DNA of 26,896 nucleotides, from contig JABJQI010000019.1 in the NCBI GenBank assembly GCA_018663485.1, positions 1 to 26,896 of the forward strand, read 5' to 3'. Source of the DNA: Opitutia bacterium. Its GTDB lineage: Bacteria > Verrucomicrobiota > Verrucomicrobiia > Opitutales > Coraliomargaritaceae. Numbering within the stretch: the stretch's first letter is position 1; each line of letters starts with the position of its first letter. The position numbers and the translations under genes are program-made. The notes below the pieces were generated by a model. It searched no databases, had not been told where the DNA came from, and worked only from the letters and a program-made list of their open reading frames with translations. Below, piece by piece: positions 1-8,474 of this stretch.

Positions 1-275
1 GTAAGGCCGCGCATGATCGCCTCAAGTCTCGCCTGATCCTCAGTAAGATTGCTGAAAAGGAAAAGGTGCAGGCCGAGAACGACGACTTTAGCCGCATGAT
101 CATGATGCAAGCGCAGCAGTCTGGCGAAAAGCCGGAGAAGATCGTCAAGGAAATCCAAAAGGATCAGAGTCGCATCAACAACATGCGCAGCGAAATCCTG
201 TTGGGTAAGACCATGGATCTGATCCTCGACAAGGCTGAGCGCGAAACAGTTGCAGCGACAACTGTCGAAGCTTAA
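1..275 (+). CDS. tig: Trigger factor, C-terminal end (partial)
   Basis: The reading frame is open from base 3 to a TAA stop at 273-275, giving about 90 C-terminal residues; the gene begins outside the window. The visible protein is helical and charged, with RLKSRLILSKIAEKEKV followed by an acidic/basic helix, which matches the C-terminal substrate-binding arms of trigger factor. Trigger factor is the ribosome-associated chaperone and prolyl isomerase that receives nascent chains at the exit tunnel. The identification is strengthened by clpP and clpX directly downstream, because tig-clpP-clpX is a widely conserved order. The peptidyl-prolyl isomerase and ribosome-binding domains cannot be seen here. 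Confidence 0.88.
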   Translation, partial: KAAHDRLKSRLILSKIAEKEKVQAENDDFSRMIMMQAQQSGEKPEKIVKEIQKDQSRINNMRSEILLGKTMDLILDKAERETVAATTVEA

Positions 276-301
276 GCTTATTTGTTAAAAGCGCTGGATA
301 A

Positions 302-332
302 TCTGCGACAGGTCCGCTATGGTCTGCGCAGA
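302..332 (+). other. Stem-loop between tig and clpP
   Basis: TCTGCG (302-307) pairs with CGCAGA (327-332). After one bulged A, CAGGTC (309-314) pairs with GGTCTG (321-326), including two G-U pairs, around the loop CGCTAT. No T-run follows, so it is not a classical intrinsic terminator. It could be an attenuator or an mRNA-processing or stability element separating tig from clpPX. Its function is inferred only from position. Confidence 0.35.
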
Positions 333-367
333 ATTCTATTACCATCATCCTACTATTATAAATTATC

Positions 368-964
368 GTGAGTTACGTTCCATTACCTACAGTCTATGAG
401 CGCGAAGGGCGCACCGAGCGCGCTTGGGATATTTACAGCCGCCTGTTGCGCGATCGTATCATTTTTATCGGCACGCCGATCAATGACTTCGTTGCCAATG
501 CGGTGGTTGCGCAGATGCTCTTCCTGCAAATGGATGATCCGAAGAAGGACATCAGCCTGTATATCAATTGTCCCGGTGGCAGTGTGACAGATGGCATGGC
601 GATTTATGATACGATGAATTTCTTGCAGTGTGACATCGTCACTTACTGTGTGGGGCAGGCCGCTAGCATGGCGACGCTCTTGCTCGCTGCTGGCACTAAA
701 GGTAAGCGCTACGCGCTGCCTAACAGCCGTGTAATGATGCATCAGCCGACTGGTGGTGCGACAGGTCAGACATCTGATATTTCGATCGCTGCAAAGGAAA
801 TTCTTCGCTGGCGTGCTCAGATGAACGAGTTGCTTGCCAACCATACCAACAAGACTGCTACTGAGATCGCTGCCGATTCGGATCGCGATTTCTATCTCAC
901 CGCCAAGGAGGCGATGGAATACGGCATCGTCGATAAGGTGATCGAGAATAAGCCAAGCGCTTAA
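368..964 (+). CDS. clpP: ATP-dependent Clp protease proteolytic subunit ClpP
   Basis: This is the serine peptidase subunit of the Clp protease, which degrades proteins fed to it by AAA+ unfoldases such as ClpX in the cytoplasm. The 198-residue length is standard. The nucleophile is Ser100 in GQAASMA and the base is His125 in MMHQP. The acid is Asp174 in DRD, next to the Asp172-Arg173 pair that links rings in related ClpPs. The oxyanion-region motif CPGGSV lies at 68-73. The start is GTG, with no Shine-Dalgarno sequence before it but an AT-rich TATTAT (354-359) close upstream. clpX follows after 27 bases, so the two are probably co-transcribed. Confidence 0.97.
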   Translation: MSYVPLPTVYEREGRTERAWDIYSRLLRDRIIFIGTPINDFVANAVVAQMLFLQMDDPKKDISLYINCPGGSVTDGMAIYDTMNFLQCDIVTYCVGQAASMATLLLAAGTKGKRYALPNSRVMMHQPTGGATGQTSDISIAAKEILRWRAQMNELLANHTNKTATEIAADSDRDFYLTAKEAMEYGIVDKVIENKPSA

Positions 965-991
965 TAATTTAGCAGAGAGACTTTTACAAGT

Positions 992-2389
992 ATGGCAAAA
1001 TCCACACGGATGACTTTTTGTTCGTTTTGCGGTAAAGCGCAGAATGAGGTGCGCAAGATGATTGCCGGCCCAGCGGGTGTGCATATCTGCGATTCTTGCG
1101 TGTCTGTCTGCAAGACCATCATTGATCGCGAGCTCTCCGGGGCTCCCGAAGAGGGCGAGGTCAGCAAGCCAGAGGTTGCTGAAGGTGCCAGTGGAGGTCT
1201 TTTCAATATGCTCAAGCCGGCCGAAATTACGGCCGGCTTAGATCAGCACATTATCAGCCAAGACTACGCTAAGCGTGCTCTGGCGGTGGCAGTATATAAT
1301 CACTACAAGCGTTTGCGCTCGGAAGATCGTATCGAAGGTGCAGCAGAGTTTTCAGACCTCGATGGCAAGTTCGCCGATGTGCAAGTGGAGAAGAGTAATA
1401 TCCTCCTGCTCGGCCCGACTGGTACTGGCAAAACATTGTTAGCACGCACCTTAGCTAAGATGCTCGATGTACCGTTTGCGATTGCTGATGCGACTACATT
1501 GACTGAAGCCGGTTATGTTGGAGAAGATGTTGAAAATATTGTCCTGCGACTATTACAGTCCGCGGATTACGATGTGAAAAAAGCCGAGTGTGGCATCATC
1601 TACGTCGACGAGATTGATAAGATCGGTCGTAAGACAGACAACGTTTCGATCACTCGGGATGTTTCTGGTGAAGGGGTGCAACAAGCACTGCTTAAGATTC
1701 TAGAAGGCACGGTTTGTAATGTACCGCCACAGGGAGGACGTAAGCACCCGAACCAAGAATACATTCAGCTCGATACTGCAAACATTCTCTTCATTTGTGG
1801 TGGTGCATTCGTCGGCCTTGATAAGATCGTCCAGGGCCGTATCGGCTCGAAAGCGATGGGCTTTGATACCCAGCACAATCTTCGGATGGATGAGGTGCCG
1901 CTGAGTGAGTTGCTGCGCGACACACAGCCGGAAGACTTGGTGCACTTCGGTATGATTCCAGAGTTTATCGGACGGTTGCCGATGGTTGCGGTGCTCGATG
2001 ATTTAAGTCGTTCCGATTTGGAACACATCTTGCAGAACACTAAGAATTCATTACTCAAGCAATACAGTAAGCTTTTCTCGATGGAAGGAGCGAACCTACA
2101 CTTTACGCGCGATGCTGTCGCAGCGATTGCCGACAAGGCGATCGAGCTAAAGACCGGTGCCCGTGCGTTGCGCGCGATCATGGAGCGTATCATGCTCGAT
2201 GTGATGTATGACTTACCGCAAACTGAAAATGTCGATGAAGTGGTGATTAATCGCTCGGTCGTTGAGGGGCGTGGTAAGCCTAAGATCAAGTACCACAAGA
2301 TCGAAACAGCAGCTAAGGTGACTAAATCTAGGGCTAAGGAAGCTGATCGCACCAAGTCAGAAGACAACAGTCCTGCGGACGCCGCCTAG
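992..2389 (+). CDS. clpX: ATP-dependent Clp protease ATP-binding subunit ClpX
   Basis: ClpX is the AAA+ unfoldase that recognises, unfolds and threads substrates into ClpP. The N-terminal zinc-binding domain has Cys10, Cys13, Cys33 and Cys36. The AAA+ core has Walker A GPTGTGKT (141-148), pore loop GYVG (164-167), Walker B IIYVDEID (202-209) and the RKH loop in GRKH (249-252). A sensor-2 region, GARALRAIMERIM, is near the C-terminus. The protein has 465 residues, longer than the roughly 425 of E. coli ClpX. The extra length is mainly a Lys/Glu-rich C-terminal tail plus a linker after the zinc domain. The loop that should dock onto ClpP reads MGF (289-291) rather than IGF. It follows clpP closely on the same strand. 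Confidence 0.97.
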   Translation: MAKSTRMTFCSFCGKAQNEVRKMIAGPAGVHICDSCVSVCKTIIDRELSGAPEEGEVSKPEVAEGASGGLFNMLKPAEITAGLDQHIISQDYAKRALAVAVYNHYKRLRSEDRIEGAAEFSDLDGKFADVQVEKSNILLLGPTGTGKTLLARTLAKMLDVPFAIADATTLTEAGYVGEDVENIVLRLLQSADYDVKKAECGIIYVDEIDKIGRKTDNVSITRDVSGEGVQQALLKILEGTVCNVPPQGGRKHPNQEYIQLDTANILFICGGAFVGLDKIVQGRIGSKAMGFDTQHNLRMDEVPLSELLRDTQPEDLVHFGMIPEFIGRLPMVAVLDDLSRSDLEHILQNTKNSLLKQYSKLFSMEGANLHFTRDAVAAIADKAIELKTGARALRAIMERIMLDVMYDLPQTENVDEVVINRSVVEGRGKPKIKYHKIETAAKVTKSRAKEADRTKSEDNSPADAA

Positions 2390-2481
2390 TTGTTAGCGCT
2401 TTGTTAAACGAGTGGTTTGAGCGCTTGTAGTGGTGGATCAAGCTTTGACAGCTGGCCAGTTTTTCATGCTGTAGTCGGTGT

Positions 2482-3393
2482 ATGCGGCCTCTAATATTGT
2501 TTTCACTCGTTACGCTTGGTATCAAACTGCCAAGTTTCTTATATGCATCGATCAATATTATTGGCTATGATCCGCAGACAAATGACCGTTTCGTAAATGA
2601 TGCTTCATTTGTTGCTGGAGATCTGGACCTATCTGGGCTTGCGCTTGTAGATACGGGGCAGATACCTGATTTTACTGAGGATGATGGTGGGCGTTGGGTA
2701 ACAATGCTCAGTCGGAATGTGTTTATTACTGCGAATCATTTCGGACCTAGAGTCGGCTCGTCAGTGACCTTCCATCAAACGAATGACGCCCAAGGCGCTT
2801 CATTTAAGGCCTCGATCGAAGAGACGATGCGCATCGGCAATACTGACATTCGTGTAGGAACGCTGGATGCCGCGCTGCCAGGTGGCTATGCCTACTATGA
2901 CATTCTGAATGCTCCTTTCAGTAGCGTGTCCCCCGTGCTGATTACTGGCCCTGATGTGCTGACCTTTGGGCGCTCTGAGGGTGATTATGCTGTGAATCAG
3001 GATGTGGCTGTCGGGAAAAATAATCTGAATCTTTTTTTCCCATCTCAGACTGTGGGTGGAGCCACTGGTGATGCGGGTGTCATGACCTTTGATGATCCTG
3101 GTCTCACTTTTGAAAGTCAATTTGCTTCTGGAGATTCTGGTGCACCTGTCATGGTGGATGTCGGTGGTAACTTAACGATGGTCGGAGTCAACTGGTTCGT
3201 TGGTAGTATTAATAGCGATGAAACCGATATTAGTGGGTTTACCTTTCTACCCAATTACCAAAGTGAAATACAGACTTACATCGATGAAAACCCAGCGGTG
3301 ATCGCTGTGCCAGAGTCTTCGGTGAGTACTTTGTTGCTTGGTTTGGGTGCGCTAGGAGTGGTTTTTAGGCGTCGTTGTTACAGACAGTCGTAG
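2482..3393 (+). CDS. Secreted trypsin-like serine protease with PEP-CTERM-type C-terminus
   Basis: The protein has 303 residues. An N-terminal hydrophobic stretch (about 3-22) looks like a signal peptide, with probable cleavage after YAS. The middle resembles a trypsin-fold (S1-like) protease. His86 lies in FITANHF, Asp122 in NTDIRVG is a candidate for the acid, and Ser219 lies in GDSGAP (217-222). The C-terminus has the three parts of a PEP-CTERM sorting signal: VPES (276-279, with Ser where Pro is usual), a hydrophobic helix (283-295) and the basic end RRR (296-298). Such tails are expected to be processed by an exosortase at the inner membrane, and one is encoded at 9199-10251. The substrate is unknown. 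Overall similarity to known S1 families seems low, so the protease call rests on the motifs. Confidence 0.72.
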   Translation: MRPLILFSLVTLGIKLPSFLYASINIIGYDPQTNDRFVNDASFVAGDLDLSGLALVDTGQIPDFTEDDGGRWVTMLSRNVFITANHFGPRVGSSVTFHQTNDAQGASFKASIEETMRIGNTDIRVGTLDAALPGGYAYYDILNAPFSSVSPVLITGPDVLTFGRSEGDYAVNQDVAVGKNNLNLFFPSQTVGGATGDAGVMTFDDPGLTFESQFASGDSGAPVMVDVGGNLTMVGVNWFVGSINSDETDISGFTFLPNYQSEIQTYIDENPAVIAVPESSVSTLLLGLGALGVVFRRRCYRQS

Positions 3394-3427
3394 CACGCCA
3401 ACCCTAGGCGTCATCCCATCTTCCATC

Positions 3428-4492
3428 TTAGGCAGCCCGCTTCAACTGCACCGTCTTTAGATGCTTATAGCCGACCAGCTTTTGGCTGTCTTCATCCCAG
3501 AGCCGCAGCTTAAGTGACTTCAAGCTGGTACGCAGCGTGAGTTCTGGCACTTGCTGGAAGAAGGGCTCAGCATTGTGGCATTGCTCCAAGGAATAGTTGG
3601 GGATGCGTGAACTCAGGTGGTGAATGTGATGATAGCCGATGTTACCCGAAAACCATTGCAGAATTTTAGGTAGTTTGTAGAACGAGCTACCTTTCATAGC
3701 GGAGTGTGTGTAGTCCCACTCTTCGCCGCTGCGCCAATAGGTGTCCTCGAATTGATGTTGCACATAAAACAGCCATACGCCGAGTGTTCCTGCGACTGCT
3801 GTGACGATTAGTTGTATGAATAAGTAATTCCAGAAACTAAAGATGGCACTCATGCCGATCGCATAAACGAGAATGGTTGCATTCATTGCCCGTACCGAGC
3901 GCTTATCGAGCTTGCTGGCATTGGCGTAAGCGATGCGTTGATAAAATAGGAATAATCCGAGTGGGATGAGACCGAAGAGCACAAAAGGGTTGCGCGTGAG
4001 TCGGTAGCAGAAGCGTTCCCAGCGCGGGGCTGCTAGATATTCGTTGACCGTCATCGTCCATACGTCACCAATGCCGCGTTGGTCGAGGTTTCCAGAAGTG
4101 CCGTGGTGGACCGCATGTTGCCAACGCCAATGACGATAAGGCGTTAGGGTTAGCAGGCCTGAAATAAAGCCGACAATATTATTAGCCTTTTTTGAGCGAA
4201 AGTAGGAGCCATGGCCACAGTCGTGAAAAATGATGAAGACGCGGACGAGGAATAACCCAGCAAGAACTGCAAGCGCGATGGTCAGTCCCCAAGAGACTGT
4301 CATGGTGAAATACATGAGAGCCCAGAGGCCGATGTAGGGAATCACGGTGTTGGTGATTTGCCAGACGCTTTTCTTCAGGCAAGGTTGTTGGTATTGCGCC
4401 ACGATCTGTCGCCATGAGGTTGCAGCCTCGACCTGTTTAGATGTGTGTGTGGGGGGAGCACTTGAAACTGAATGATGGGTTTGAATTTCCAT
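3428..4492 (-). CDS. Membrane fatty acid desaturase
   Basis: This is a di-iron acyl-lipid or acyl-CoA desaturase, introducing a double bond into membrane fatty acids. The 354 residues include hydrophobic spans at about 50-90, 100-118, 165-185 and 205-245. The three histidine boxes that bind the di-iron centre are all present: HDCGH (90-94), HAVHH (126-130) and HHIHH (288-292). The third box is followed by LSSRIPNY, a pattern of the delta-12/omega-3-like bacterial branch. Double-bond position cannot be read from the sequence. The gene converges on the PEP-CTERM protease gene. It starts 10 bases downstream of the ybeY stop on the same strand and could be read from the ybeY transcript. ATG is the start, with no clear ribosome site. 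Confidence 0.93.
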   Translation of the reverse strand: MEIQTHHSVSSAPPTHTSKQVEAATSWRQIVAQYQQPCLKKSVWQITNTVIPYIGLWALMYFTMTVSWGLTIALAVLAGLFLVRVFIIFHDCGHGSYFRSKKANNIVGFISGLLTLTPYRHWRWQHAVHHGTSGNLDQRGIGDVWTMTVNEYLAAPRWERFCYRLTRNPFVLFGLIPLGLFLFYQRIAYANASKLDKRSVRAMNATILVYAIGMSAIFSFWNYLFIQLIVTAVAGTLGVWLFYVQHQFEDTYWRSGEEWDYTHSAMKGSSFYKLPKILQWFSGNIGYHHIHHLSSRIPNYSLEQCHNAEPFFQQVPELTLRTSLKSLKLRLWDEDSQKLVGYKHLKTVQLKRAA

Positions 4493-4502
4493 TTTATAAG
4501 TA

Positions 4503-4967
4503 TCAGGTAGTTATATGAAAATAGGTGTTAATAGAAATTTTATCTAAGATTTTAAGGGCGTGTTGCTCAGCGATACGCATGGCTGCACGGTCGGTTTCGT
4601 TGCGATCGTCGTAGCCAGCCAGATGAAGCCAGCCATGCACCAGATAGAGGCTCAGTTCTCGGCTGAAGGGTTCGTCGAGCTCATCGGCACGGCTGCGTGC
4701 GTGATCAACTGAGACGATAATTTCGCCTGCCGATTCCATCTCAATGTTGGCGGGAAAGGTAATGACATCGGTGGCGCTGGGGTCATTCATGAATTCGCCG
4801 TGTATTCGACCGATGGTGGCATCGGTGACGAAGGCCACTGAAAGCTCGCCCTGCGCAATGGGAAATGTACCTGATGCATCGAGGGCGCCGCATAGCTGAT
4901 TGGTGGCCTCGATCGGGTCGGCTAGTAGCTTATACTGGTTGTTTATTTCCAGATGGAGTCGGCTCAC
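4503..4967 (-). CDS. ybeY: Endoribonuclease YbeY
   Basis: YbeY is a metal-dependent single-strand endoribonuclease needed for 16S rRNA 3'-end maturation and ribosome quality control. The 154 residues carry the family signatures TDVITFP (66-72) and HGWLHLAGYDD (111-121). His111 and His115 are the first two metal ligands. The third position, normally His, is Asp121; I believe this GYDD variant also occurs in related phyla, but I cannot check that here. The start codon lies 38 bases inside the 3' end of the upstream 7TM-HD gene, so translation is probably coupled. The order phoH - 7TM-HD - ybeY is a conserved arrangement and supports the call. Confidence 0.92.
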   Translation of the reverse strand: MSRLHLEINNQYKLLADPIEATNQLCGALDASGTFPIAQGELSVAFVTDATIGRIHGEFMNDPSATDVITFPANIEMESAGEIIVSVDHARSRADELDEPFSRELSLYLVHGWLHLAGYDDRNETDRAAMRIAEQHALKILDKISINTYFHITT

Positions 4968-7362
4968 GATCTTGTGGGGGTTGATTGTTTTGGCCTTTGC
5001 TCACATTCTTGTCGATGATCTCCTTAGGATACTCCACACGTGAGTGTAGCATGTTGAGCAATGTGTATGTAAAGCTGCTACGGATTTGGTGTAGCTCCTG
5101 AAAAGTTAGCGGGCATTCGTCGAGTTGACCGTCTTCGATCCGGCTTTTGAACATGCCATCGATGAGTTCCTCGATCGCGGGTTGAGTGACTTTTTTCAGG
5201 CTGCGGCTGGCTGCTTCGACACCATCGGCAAAAAATATAATTGCACTTTCTTTAAAGGCCGGACGTGGGCCATCGTAGCGGTAGGTGCTTTCGTCCACTT
5301 TCTTGCTTTCCTGTGCCTTTGCTTGTTTGTCGGACAGGGGTGGCTTGGCATGCTTGTTCTGTTGCTGCTGCGCTTGGTGATAGAAGTATTGAATCAGTCC
5401 AGTGCCGTGGTGTTGGCGGATCACATCCATAATGACGCGTGGCAGGCTATGTTTCCGGGCTATCTCGACGCCTTCCTTGACGTGTGCTTTGATCACCAAC
5501 GCGCTCATCGAAGGATTTTTTTCTTCATGTGGATTGACGCCGCCTTTTTGGTTCTCGGCAAAATACTCCGGTTTGACCAGTTTGCCAATGTCGTGAAATA
5601 GGCAGCAGACGCGGCACAGCAGGGGACTAGCGCCGATTGCTGCGGCCGCGTTTTCTGAGAGATTGGCGACCATCAGGCTATGGTGATAAGTGCCAGGTGC
5701 TTCCATCTGCATACGGCGCAGCAGCGGGTGGTTGAAGTCGGTGAGTTCGAGAAGAGTAATCTCGGTGGTGATTTTGAAGATCTGCTCAAATATGGGCAGC
5801 AGGCCGACTGCCAGCACGCCGGAAAGCGCGCCGACGATAATCGCAATCAAGACTTGTTGACCGACTAGGCCGATGGAGAGGTGACCGATGAGACCAAGCA
5901 GCACTCCAGAGATTGCCGCGGTGATGCCTGCCATGAGTCCGGCGCGGACGAGCATGGAGCGCTTACGGATATGCGCTGAGATGAAGCTGCCGACCACGCC
6001 GGAAAGAAAGGCGATCAGGAGGAACTCGACGGAGTTATCCTGAATAATACCAAACAGCACCGCGATGATCAGTGCGGAAATAACAGCTGGGGCAGTGCCA
6101 ACCAGCACTGCAACGATCATCGGCGCCAGCGCATAGGGGGCAACATAGGGCAGCATGACCAACGAAGGGCGATTATTGAGAAGGGCGATGTCGCCGATTT
6201 CCATGATTAAACGAATGATCAGAAGATTGAGCAGTATGCTGACTGCGGCAATCGCGATCGCGCGGTTACGCTTGTGGAAATTGCGCAATCCTTGTTTTAC
6301 ATAGATCATCACAGCCACAAGAAGGATGAGTGTGAGGGTCAGGCGTTCGAGGAAGAGTGGATTGAAGACAAGGGAGTCTCCACCGCGGGCAAGCTCGGCA
6401 TCGCGGTAGGCTTGCAGGCATTCAATATCAATTTCAGTAATAATGGAGCCGGGCTCGATCAGAGTGTCACCTTCTTTAAAGCTAATCGTCGGTGGGATGA
6501 TATTGCTAATGGCGCGCTCAATTGCACGATTTGTTCCAGCTGCACTATACAATAAGTTTGGCTGTAGGCCGGCTCTAAATATGTCAAACAGAGTGCGGGC
6601 TTTGGCTCGATTGCCCGAGAGTGCATTGAGCCGGACACGCAGTGCGATCAGCGCATCATCGTACGAGCGCGAGGAGGGTAGATTGTAGCGTCCTTTCTCA
6701 TCGACCAACTGAATGACGGTCACTTGCGGGGAATTACCACCAGCCTTGAGGTTGGAGTAGATGCCGTCGTTATAAAGTGATTTAAGTACGTCGAGTGCGT
6801 CGTTGGTCAAGCCAGAACGTTCCTTCGGATTGGTTTGAGTGGTAAATGAGGTAATCGTCTCGGGGGCGATTTCTAAGCCCGTCGCCTCGATCAGTTGCTT
6901 GGCGGTGGCTTCAAGCTCTGCGGCGACAACCGCTTGGCCTTCGGCTTCGTGATCAATCAAGGTCTTGGCAATACTGGTATTGAGGTCGCCAATGACCTCA
7001 CGGAATTTTTCGTAGGGTTTAAAGGTACGTTGAAATACCGGCGGCACTTGTGCTCGCACAGCTAGCATCTGCTCTTCAAGCTGCACTTGGCTGCTTTGCT
7101 CGAAAGTAAATTCGGCGACGATTCGTGATGAGGCTGGCTGGTTGAGTATGACTTGCGGGCCTTGGGACTTCTGACCGAGAAAGCAAATGACGACGACGAG
7201 TGCGGTAAATAGCAAAAAGAGTCCTGTCTCGACGATGCGGCTGGTTTCAAGGAAGTGCGAGGCACCGATTCGCTCAGCCCCTCGACCAGCGTGCTCCTTT
7301 TTCATTGGGAGTTGTGGGGCTTTCGCTTTACGGGAGGATTTTCTATTGAAGAATGCGGCCAT
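4930..7362 (-). CDS. 7TM-HD family membrane phosphohydrolase (PgpH-like, putative cyclic-di-AMP phosphodiesterase)
   Basis: The protein has 810 residues from the ATG at 7362. It shows a short cytoplasmic N-terminus, one membrane span (about 45-62), a large extracytoplasmic region and a bundle of about seven spans (about 342-526). A cytoplasmic HD domain follows, with TYHHS (about 558-562), HDIGK (590-594), a His in AHVKEG near 627 and HHGT near 651. This is the layout of PgpH of Listeria, which hydrolyses cyclic di-AMP; the substrate here is inferred. A TTG at 7449, directly after the phoH stop, would add 29 residues with no family resemblance. I preferred the ATG, which begins MAAFFNRK. The Gln/Lys-rich segment after the HD core looks like a flexible insertion. 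It overlaps ybeY. Confidence 0.9.
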   Translation of the reverse strand: MAAFFNRKSSRKAKAPQLPMKKEHAGRGAERIGASHFLETSRIVETGLFLLFTALVVVICFLGQKSQGPQVILNQPASSRIVAEFTFEQSSQVQLEEQMLAVRAQVPPVFQRTFKPYEKFREVIGDLNTSIAKTLIDHEAEGQAVVAAELEATAKQLIEATGLEIAPETITSFTTQTNPKERSGLTNDALDVLKSLYNDGIYSNLKAGGNSPQVTVIQLVDEKGRYNLPSSRSYDDALIALRVRLNALSGNRAKARTLFDIFRAGLQPNLLYSAAGTNRAIERAISNIIPPTISFKEGDTLIEPGSIITEIDIECLQAYRDAELARGGDSLVFNPLFLERLTLTLILLVAVMIYVKQGLRNFHKRNRAIAIAAVSILLNLLIIRLIMEIGDIALLNNRPSLVMLPYVAPYALAPMIVAVLVGTAPAVISALIIAVLFGIIQDNSVEFLLIAFLSGVVGSFISAHIRKRSMLVRAGLMAGITAAISGVLLGLIGHLSIGLVGQQVLIAIIVGALSGVLAVGLLPIFEQIFKITTEITLLELTDFNHPLLRRMQMEAPGTYHHSLMVANLSENAAAAIGASPLLCRVCCLFHDIGKLVKPEYFAENQKGGVNPHEEKNPSMSALVIKAHVKEGVEIARKHSLPRVIMDVIRQHHGTGLIQYFYHQAQQQQNKHAKPPLSDKQAKAQESKKVDESTYRYDGPRPAFKESAIIFFADGVEAASRSLKKVTQPAIEELIDGMFKSRIEDGQLDECPLTFQELHQIRSSFTYTLLNMLHSRVEYPKEIIDKNVSKGQNNQPPQDREPTPSGNKQPV

Positions 7363-7449
7363 AGGCTGTTTTTCTAAGGAGTCAGTCGGTAAACTGTAGG
7401 CTGTGATTTGCGCTGAAATACGAGCAAGAAAGGTAGTCGCAATCGGCAA

Positions 7450-8400
7450 TCATTCTGGACCACGGATGTAGGCATTGATGATATTTTGGACCAGAGGGTG
7501 TCGTACCACATCCTGTCCGTCAAAGTAGAAGAGTAGAAGGCCATCAATATTTTTGAGCAACCTTGCGGCTTCTTTCAAGCCAGATTGCTTGGCCTTCGGT
7601 AAATCGATTTGAGTGATGTCGCCCGTGATGACCATCCGGCTGCCGTCTCCTAGGCGAGTGAGGAACATCATCATTTGCTCATGAGTGGTGTTTTGCGCTT
7701 CATCGAGCACGACGAAAGCATTAGCGAGAGTTCGGCCGCGCATGTAAGCGAGTGGCGCAATTTCGATGATTCCGCGCTCGACCATCTGCATGGTCTGCTC
7801 TTTACCCATCATGTCATGCATCGCATCATAGAGTGGAGTGAGGTAGGGCAGTATCTTTTCTTGTAGTTCGCCGGGCAGGAAACCGAGCGCTTCGCCTGCC
7901 TCAACTGCGGGTCGAGTGAGAATAATCCGCTCGACGTTGCCTGCGAGCAGCTCTTTGAGCGCCATCGCCATTGCGAGGTAAGTCTTGCCTGTGCCGGCGG
8001 GGCCAATGCCGAAGGTCACTGTATTCTGGTCAATGCGCTGTAAGTAGCGCTTTTGATTGAGTGTTTTGGGGATGATACTTAGCCGCTTAAGCTTGATCAC
8101 TAAGGGATTGCTGTAAACTTCGCTCAGTTCGTTAGATTTGCCCTCGGCGATACAGCGCAGCGTATAATGAAAATCGGAACTGCGAATGCGGATACCTTGT
8201 TGCTGCGCAATATCCAGGAAGCGGAAGAGGTCTTGGACTTGTGCGATACCTGCGACGGAGCCCTCGACGCGTACCCAGTCGTCGCGGCTGGCGAGTACGA
8301 CATCGAGCATGCGTTCGGCTTCGATTAAATTACGCGTGTCATTTGCGTATAGCTGACTGAGTCGTCGTGAGCTGGTAAAATGTATGGTTTCAATCGGCAC
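7450..8400 (-). CDS. phoH: PhoH family ATPase
   Basis: This is a cytoplasmic P-loop ATPase of the PhoH/PhoL family, associated with RNA metabolism and usually found next to ybeY. Counting from the GTG at 8400 there are 316 residues, close to Bacillus PhoH. Walker A is GPAGTGKT (133-140) and Walker B is VVLDEAQ (230-236). LTRPAVEAGE and MVITGDITQIDLP are further family motifs. The frame stays open upstream to 8604, but that part overlaps the HIT gene, reads as low-complexity Arg/His-rich protein and is probably not translated. No Shine-Dalgarno sequence is visible before the GTG. The TGA stop is directly adjacent to a possible TTG start of the 7TM-HD gene. Confidence 0.93.
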   Translation of the reverse strand: MPIETIHFTSSRRLSQLYANDTRNLIEAERMLDVVLASRDDWVRVEGSVAGIAQVQDLFRFLDIAQQQGIRIRSSDFHYTLRCIAEGKSNELSEVYSNPLVIKLKRLSIIPKTLNQKRYLQRIDQNTVTFGIGPAGTGKTYLAMAMALKELLAGNVERIILTRPAVEAGEALGFLPGELQEKILPYLTPLYDAMHDMMGKEQTMQMVERGIIEIAPLAYMRGRTLANAFVVLDEAQNTTHEQMMMFLTRLGDGSRMVITGDITQIDLPKAKQSGLKEAARLLKNIDGLLLFYFDGQDVVRHPLVQNIINAYIRGPE

Positions 8401-8474
8401 AAGGAGATTGGGGTTAACGTTTCGGTCGTTAGCGTCTATTTGAGGCTTGCGTTGTCTGGAGCTGAACGAGTTGC

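Noticed and set aside
383..1084. A 233-codon open frame on the minus strand opposite clpP
   Set aside because: It is fully antisense to clpP, which has all catalytic residues; its His/Arg-rich product looks like a shadow frame.
1765..2367. A 200-codon minus-strand frame opposite clpX
   Set aside because: Shadow of clpX; Ser/Arg/Ile-rich translation with no motif.
2395..2425. AGCGCT inverted pair after clpX as a terminator
   Set aside because: AGCGCT is self-palindromic, the inner pairing is weak and no T-run follows.
3395..3411. ACGCC/GGCGT hairpin between the protease and desaturase genes as a terminator
   Set aside because: Only five pairs and no T-run on either strand.
5125..5601. A 158-codon plus-strand frame opposite the 7TM-HD gene
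   Set aside because: It lies over the HD domain coding region and has no recognisable features of its own.
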